64,000 nucleotides of DNA from Gemmatimonadaceae bacterium. Lineage in GTDB: Bacteria; Gemmatimonadota; Gemmatimonadetes; Gemmatimonadales; Gemmatimonadaceae. Where the stretch lies: positions 1-64,000 of the forward strand of contig JAUQWM010000071.1 of assembly GCA_030835125.1 (NCBI GenBank). The letters run 5' to 3'. Shown piece by piece: positions 59,557-64,000 of this stretch. How positions within the stretch are numbered: the first letter of the stretch is position 1; every line of letters begins with the position of its first letter. A program made the translations under genes and the position numbers. The notes beneath the pieces are model-generated. The model saw only the letters and a program-made list of their open reading frames with translations. It had not been told where the DNA came from and did not search any database.

Positions 59557-60180
59557 TCAGGGGGGTGAACCCCATGGTGCCGGCGGCGTGGGGACGGTCG
59601 TTCCGAGCGCGAACTCGGCCCGGAATCGCCGCGGCGTGCCTTCACGTCGCAAGGCGTAGGCGAACCGCCCGTCACGAATCTCGATCGTCCAGACGTTCGC
59701 TCGCGCTGCCGGGATCAGCGATGCCGTGAGCGAATCGGCATGAAAGTCCTGCCTCGCCGGGTCGCCCGCGGCCTGCGTGTCCCCGCCGTACATCGTCACG
59801 GAATCCGGCGTTCCGTCGGCGTGCCGGTGGTCGTGCTTGAGGCGCAGGCCGGTGGCGGTCCTCGTGATCACCCAGGTCCGCGATCGATCGTCGCCCACGT
59901 GGAACGGGACCCGGATCGTGTCTCCCTCGCACTCGCGCACGTGCATAACGAGTGCGGCGCGGCCCATGACCGTGTCCGGCGGTTCCGACTCGGCGACGCT
60001 CCCGCCATACGCGTTGCCGCAGAGGGCCGTCAGCGAAGCCCAGAACGCTTCCTGGGCCGGCGGGAGGGACGCCGAGTCCACCCTCGCCGAGTCGCCGCCC
60101 GTGCTACAGGCAGCGATCGCGACGATGAGACAGGCGAACGGGGCACCACGCCGGCAAGCGTACTCGAGGCTGGAGGGCAT
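59557..60180 (-). CDS. Putative lipoprotein of unknown function
   Basis: A 207-residue protein; AIAACSTGG gives a lipobox with Cys25. The mature part has VMGRAALVMHVRECEGDTIR and FHVGDDRSRTWVITRTATGL, then a HDHRHADG loop rich in His and Asp that could bind metal. The C-terminus is beta-rich (VWTIEIRDGRFAYALRREG). No family recognised. It is upstream of the propeller lipoprotein gene, so probably co-transcribed. Confidence 0.65.
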   Translation of the reverse strand: MPSSLEYACRRGAPFACLIVAIAACSTGGDSARVDSASLPPAQEAFWASLTALCGNAYGGSVAESEPPDTVMGRAALVMHVRECEGDTIRVPFHVGDDRSRTWVITRTATGLRLKHDHRHADGTPDSVTMYGGDTQAAGDPARQDFHADSLTASLIPAARANVWTIEIRDGRFAYALRREGTPRRFRAEFALGTTVPTPPAPWGSPP

Positions 60181-60322
60181 GTGTCAAGCTACGAGCGGTT
60201 CCGTCCTTCGCCACCGCGGCTTGTCCCATCCCGCGCCCGGTCGCACCTTCACGACGCGCCGCGTTCTCCGGGATGCCACGCGCGCGGGCGACGTCGCGTC
60301 ATCGTTCACGGTGGAGGTTGAG

Positions 60323-60589
60323 ATGGGAGGCGGGAACGGAGATCGCGATGACGAGGACCTGGAATCCCTCGACGAGGAGTTTCCGCTGGGTGACGGCACG
60401 GCCGACCTCGATGCGGCAGTCTCGTGCCCGTACTGCGGCGAATCCGTGGAGATCACGCTCGATCCGGGCAGCGGTGCCGAGCAGGACTATGTCGAGGACT
60501 GCGAGGTCTGTTGCCAGCCATGGCGCGTCCTCGTTCGCTACGACGACGAGGGGCATGCCGAAGTCATCGTGAGCCCACTCGGGGAGTAA
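60323..60589 (+). CDS. CPXCG-motif cysteine-rich protein
   Basis: ATG at 60323, preceded by GGAGG; the long upstream frame is unsupported. The 88-residue product has an acidic start (DRDDEDLESLDEEF), then VSCPYCGESVEI (Cys35, Cys38) and DYVEDCEVCCQPW (Cys60, Cys63/64), and a C-terminal acidic strand. This is the small CPXCG protein family, a probable zinc ribbon of unknown role. It is divergent from the 60180 lipoprotein gene. Confidence 0.85.
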   Translation: MGGGNGDRDDEDLESLDEEFPLGDGTADLDAAVSCPYCGESVEITLDPGSGAEQDYVEDCEVCCQPWRVLVRYDDEGHAEVIVSPLGE

Positions 60590-60692
60590 CAGGCGAGCCG
60601 ATCCGCACGGGTCCGAGTTCGCGGCTCCGCTCGCGCATCGCGCGCGAGCCTCCGGGGTCTACAGGGCGTCGCTGCAGTGTGATCCCCCGGAC

Positions 60693-61760
60693 GTGAGGAT
60701 ACCCGTGGCCGCCAGCACGCAGGGGAATGGTCGATCGATCGAGCGGGCGTTGCTGACCGGGATCTTCCTGATCCTGCTCACGGGCGCGCTTCGGCTGGGA
60801 GCCGGCCTGCTCCTTCCGGTCGCGATCGCGTGCCTCTTCGCGTTGCTGCTCGACCATCCGGTTCGTGTCCTGCGCAAGATCGGCATTCCGACCGCCCTCG
60901 GCGCTGCCCTCGTCGTGTTCGGCACGATGGGTGTCCTCGTCACCGGCGGGGTGCGCCTGGCCGCGCCGGCTGCCGAGTGGGTGGAGGGCGCGCCCGCGAC
61001 GCTGCGCCAGGTGCAGACGCGCGTTCGCACCATCCTTCGTCCCCTCCAGCGAGCCGCCGACCGGGTGGAGCAGGCCACCGAGTCGGCGACACCGGGACAG
61101 CCGCCGACGGTGCAGATCAAGACGCCGGGACTCATGGAGCGCATCTCGGGAAGCACGGCGCAGATTGTCGCCACCGCGATCACGGTGGTGTTCCTGACCT
61201 ACTTCCTGCTGGCGATGCTCCCGGTCTTCCGGGTGAAGCTGGCGGCGCTGATCGGCACGCGCTCCGGCGTGAGGAGCATGGAGGAACTGCTCAGCGAGAT
61301 CGAGCTACAGATGTCGAGGTATATCCTGCTCAACACGCTGACGAGCCTCGGCGTCGGCCTGGCGACGTGGGGATTCCTGGCAGCGCTCGGGCTTCCGCGG
61401 GCACTGCTCCTGGGGGTCGTGGCGTTCTTCCTGAACTTCATTCCCTATGCGGGTGCCCTGGTGACGACGGCGCTGGTCGGCATCGCGGCCCTGGTGGCGT
61501 TCGATGAAACGGGGCGCGTGCTCCTCGCGATGGGCGGCTGCGTGGCCATCAACCTGCTCGAGGGCAACCTCGTGACGCCGCACCTGATGGGGAAACACCT
61601 GCCACTCAACCCGGTCGCGATCTTCGTGAGCCTGCTCTACTGGGGGTGGGTCTGGGGACCGGTCGGGGCGCTGCTGGCCGTGCCGATCACGGTGATGCTG
61701 CAGGTCATCTTCGCGCGCGTCGAGCGGCTGCGACCCGTCGCGGTGCTGCTGGACAGCTAG
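60693..61760 (+). CDS. AI-2E family transporter (PerM/TqsA-like)
   Basis: A 355-residue membrane protein; GTG at 60693 or 60705. It follows the AI-2E family plan: early hydrophobic hairpin (LLTGIFLILLTGALRLGAGL), a hydrophilic segment with AAPAAEWVEGAPATLRQVQ, then FLTYFLLAMLPVFRVKLAAL and five more membrane segments, ending ALLAVPITVMLQVIF. LPRALLLGVVAFFLNFIPYA and NLVTPHLMGKHLPLNP are landmarks. Members export autoinducer-2, Na+/H+ or unknown solutes; the exact role is open. Confidence 0.87.
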   Translation: MRIPVAASTQGNGRSIERALLTGIFLILLTGALRLGAGLLLPVAIACLFALLLDHPVRVLRKIGIPTALGAALVVFGTMGVLVTGGVRLAAPAAEWVEGAPATLRQVQTRVRTILRPLQRAADRVEQATESATPGQPPTVQIKTPGLMERISGSTAQIVATAITVVFLTYFLLAMLPVFRVKLAALIGTRSGVRSMEELLSEIELQMSRYILLNTLTSLGVGLATWGFLAALGLPRALLLGVVAFFLNFIPYAGALVTTALVGIAALVAFDETGRVLLAMGGCVAINLLEGNLVTPHLMGKHLPLNPVAIFVSLLYWGWVWGPVGALLAVPITVMLQVIFARVERLRPVAVLLDS

Positions 61761-61919
61761 CGTCCCGCGTCGCTCGCTCCCGGGGACGGCGCAGCCGGCG
61801 TCGAGCCTCGTCGGATCCTGTCGCGAGGCCATCTCAGGCGGTAGCTTCGGTGACCACCGTCGCCGCGGCGTCACGCGTGCCCCGGCGAGATCGACGTCCC
61901 CGCCCGAGGCTATCCGATC

Positions 61920-64000
61920 ATGACCAGGTTTTCGTCCACGACCGGCCGGTTCCTGCTGGCCCTTGGCGCACTTGCCCCCTCGGTTGCGGGAGCCCAGGCC
62001 GCGGCCAGGCCACCCATGATGGCCTCGGTCGACACGGCGCTGTTGCGGGGCCTCGACTACCGGCTGCTGGGCCATTCGCGCGGTGGCCGTGTCACGACGG
62101 TGACCGGGGTGCCTTCGCAGCCACGGACGTTCTACATGGGCGTTGCCAGCGGCGGGCTGTTCCGGACGACCGACGGTGGCCAGAACTGGGAACCGATCAC
62201 GGACCACAAGGTGCCGGTGGCGTCGAGCGGCGACGTGGCGGTCGCGCTCTCGGACCCGAACGTGATCTACCTCGGCACCGGGTCGGACGGCGTGCGTTCG
62301 AACGTCTCCACCGGCCGAGGCGTCTACAAGACGACCGACGGCGGACGGACCTGGAGCTTCGCGGGCCTCTACAACGCCGGGCAGATCGGCGCGGTGCGCA
62401 TCCATCCTTCCGACGCGAACACGGTCTGGGTGGCGGCCTATGGCGACATCTTCAAGCCTAACGTGGATCGGGGGATCTTCAAGACCACCGACGGCGGGCG
62501 GACGTGGAAGAAGACGCTCTACCTGAACGACAGCACCGGCGCGATGGATGTCGAGCTGCAGCCGGGCAACCCGAGCGTCGTCCTTGCCTGGATGAACCGG
62601 ATCGAGCGCAAGCCGTGGTCGATCATCAGCGGCTCCCGCGAGGGTGGCCTGTTCCGCAGCACCGATGGCGGCGACACCTGGGTGCGCGTCCGGACCGGGC
62701 TGCCCTCGGCGATCATCGGCAAGGGGAATCTCGCGGTGACGGCGGCCAACCCGTCGCGGGTCTACGCCCTGGTCGAGGCCAAGCCGGGTGGCGGGCTCTA
62801 TCGCTCGGATGACGCCGGCCTCACCTGGGCGCAGGTCAATGCCACGCCGGCGCTGGTGCAGCGCCCCTTCTACTACACCACGCTCGGGGCCGATCCGACC
62901 AACGCCGACGTGGTGTACGCCGGCGCCGAGGGCTTCTTCAAGTCGACCGATGGCGGGCGCACGATGGTGTCGATGCGCGTGCCGCACGGCGACAACCACG
63001 ACATCTGGATCAACCCGAACGACGGGAACACGATGATCCAGTCGAACGACGGCGGCGCGAACGTCTCGTTCGACGGCGGCCGCACCTGGTCGACCCAGAT
63101 GAACCAGGTCACGTCGGAGATCTACGGGGTGTGGACGGACAACGCCTTCCCCTACAAGCTCTACGGCGCGCAGCAGGACAACTCCACGTCGATCTACTCC
63201 AGCATCGCCAACCCCTTCGACCTGACCGCGTGGCGCACCGGCCCCGGGTGCGAGACGGGCCCGATCATCCCGCACCCGAAGGACCCGAACATCGTCTACG
63301 GCAACTGCAAGGGGCAGTACGAGTACATGAGCATGGCCACCGGGCAGACGCGCTCGTACTGGATCGGCGGCCAGTCGCTGTACGGCAACGACGCGCGCGA
63401 CCTGATCCTCCGCTTCCAGCGCACGACGCCGATGGCGACGTCGCCGCACGATCCCGACATCCTCTACTACGGGTCGCAGCACCTGCACCGCACCCGCGAC
63501 AAGGGCGTGACGTGGGAGACCATCTCGCCCGACCTCACGTGGAACCCGCCGCACGGGCAGGGCGGGAGCGGCGAGCCGATCACGCGCGACGTCACCGGCG
63601 AGGAGTTCTACAGCACGCTGTACGCGATCACCGAGTCACCGCAGGAGGCGGGCGTGATCTGGACCGGGTCCAATGACGGGCCATTCCACCTCACGCGGGA
63701 CAACGGGAAGACCTGGACCAACGTCACGCCGAAGGAGCTGGCGCCGGGCGGTCGTGTGGCGTGGATCGAGGCGTCGCCGCACCGCCGGGGCTCGGCGTAC
63801 TTCGCCGTGTACCGCTACCTGCTGGGCGACTACGCGCCGTACCTGTACCGCACCGACGACTACGGGCGCACCTGGACGCGCCTGACCGATGGCCGGAACG
63901 GCATCCCCGCCGACTGGCCGACGCGCGTGGTGCGCGAGGATCCCGACCGGGAAGGCCTGCTCTACGCCGGCACCGAGTTCGGGATGTTCATCTCGTTCGA
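61920..64000 (+). CDS. Sortilin/VPS10-like BNR propeller protein (cut by window end)
   Basis: ATG at 61920; open for 693 codons to the window edge. A signal peptide (TGRFLLALGALAPSVAGAQA) is followed by BNR repeats (TTDGGQNWEP, TTDGGRTWSF, TTDGGRTWKK, STDGGDTWVR, SDDAGLTWAQ, SFDGGRTWST, TRDKGVTWET, TRDNGKTWTN, TDDYGRTWTR). The layout parallels the 47180 gene, so they are paralogues. The C-terminal part lies outside the window. It probably functions at the cell surface; activity is unknown. Confidence 0.87.
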   Translation, partial: MTRFSSTTGRFLLALGALAPSVAGAQAAARPPMMASVDTALLRGLDYRLLGHSRGGRVTTVTGVPSQPRTFYMGVASGGLFRTTDGGQNWEPITDHKVPVASSGDVAVALSDPNVIYLGTGSDGVRSNVSTGRGVYKTTDGGRTWSFAGLYNAGQIGAVRIHPSDANTVWVAAYGDIFKPNVDRGIFKTTDGGRTWKKTLYLNDSTGAMDVELQPGNPSVVLAWMNRIERKPWSIISGSREGGLFRSTDGGDTWVRVRTGLPSAIIGKGNLAVTAANPSRVYALVEAKPGGGLYRSDDAGLTWAQVNATPALVQRPFYYTTLGADPTNADVVYAGAEGFFKSTDGGRTMVSMRVPHGDNHDIWINPNDGNTMIQSNDGGANVSFDGGRTWSTQMNQVTSEIYGVWTDNAFPYKLYGAQQDNSTSIYSSIANPFDLTAWRTGPGCETGPIIPHPKDPNIVYGNCKGQYEYMSMATGQTRSYWIGGQSLYGNDARDLILRFQRTTPMATSPHDPDILYYGSQHLHRTRDKGVTWETISPDLTWNPPHGQGGSGEPITRDVTGEEFYSTLYAITESPQEAGVIWTGSNDGPFHLTRDNGKTWTNVTPKELAPGGRVAWIEASPHRRGSAYFAVYRYLLGDYAPYLYRTDDYGRTWTRLTDGRNGIPADWPTRVVREDPDREGLLYAGTEFGMFISF

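Noticed and set aside
61305-63554. 749-residue minus-strand ORF over the AI-2E and VPS10-like genes
   Set aside because: Crosses two well-supported plus-strand genes; low-complexity Arg/His content.

Overview
The window is dense, very GC-rich bacterial chromosome with about 50 protein genes, most carrying Shine-Dalgarno sites (GGAGG or GAGG). I saw no rRNA, tRNA, CRISPR array or insertion sequence. The gene set points to Gemmatimonadota, with Acidobacteriota as the alternative: an ADOP-type MacB/FtsX permease paired with a PadR regulator, two sortilin/VPS10-like secreted propellers, a CBM9/DUF5916 outer-membrane protein, D-aminoacylase-type amidohydrolases, an M14 carboxypeptidase, and a Reg_prop/Y_Y_Y sensor kinase. 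This is inference from families; no marker gene is present.

Layout. 1-2124 (minus) is the 5' part of a giant sensor kinase with tandem 92-residue HAMP repeats. 2.3-10.5 kb encodes a seven-bladed RCC1 propeller, a papain-like multidomain lipoprotein, a PlsC-type acyltransferase and a secreted M14 peptidase. 10.5-13.4 kb is regulatory: a BlaI/M56 pair followed by a VapBC module with twin palindromic operators. 13.5-28.3 kb is a peptide and D-amino-acid scavenging region: an M20 amidase/carbamoylase, a DUF5916 barrel, an amidase, two D-aminoacylase-like amidohydrolases, an M20 peptidase, a ThrE exporter and an OPT transporter. 28.4-38.9 kb is mixed metabolism and transport: an LLM oxidoreductase, a DUF922 protein, a lactate-dehydrogenase-type flavoenzyme, a VTT membrane protein, a split TPP enzyme, an amidohydrolase, a MATE pump, a Met-rich cytochrome c'-like protein and a cupredoxin. 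38.9-42.7 kb is a two-component system. 42.8-64 kb holds an OmpA protein, small lipoproteins, a four-helix-bundle protein, two VPS10-like proteins (the last cut by the window end), a VWA protein, the ADOP/PadR pair and an AI-2E-family protein. Export is the dominant theme: many products have signal peptides, lipoboxes or Tat motifs.

Two non-coding patterns stand out. First, short tandem repeats, nearly all with a 7-bp period, begin at or within a few bases of stop codons at eight places. Several heptamers are involved (TGCAGAG/TGCAGAT, AGCGCAA, ARTCACG, GACGGGC, GAGACGG). In two convergent gene pairs, both stop codons are followed by inverted copies, giving long hairpins. Second, TTAG/CTAA is rare here, but most occurrences (18 of about 26 by eye) lie in the single 7-mer CCTAACG/CGTTAGG, on both strands and in several reading frames, which suggests a DNA-level signal.
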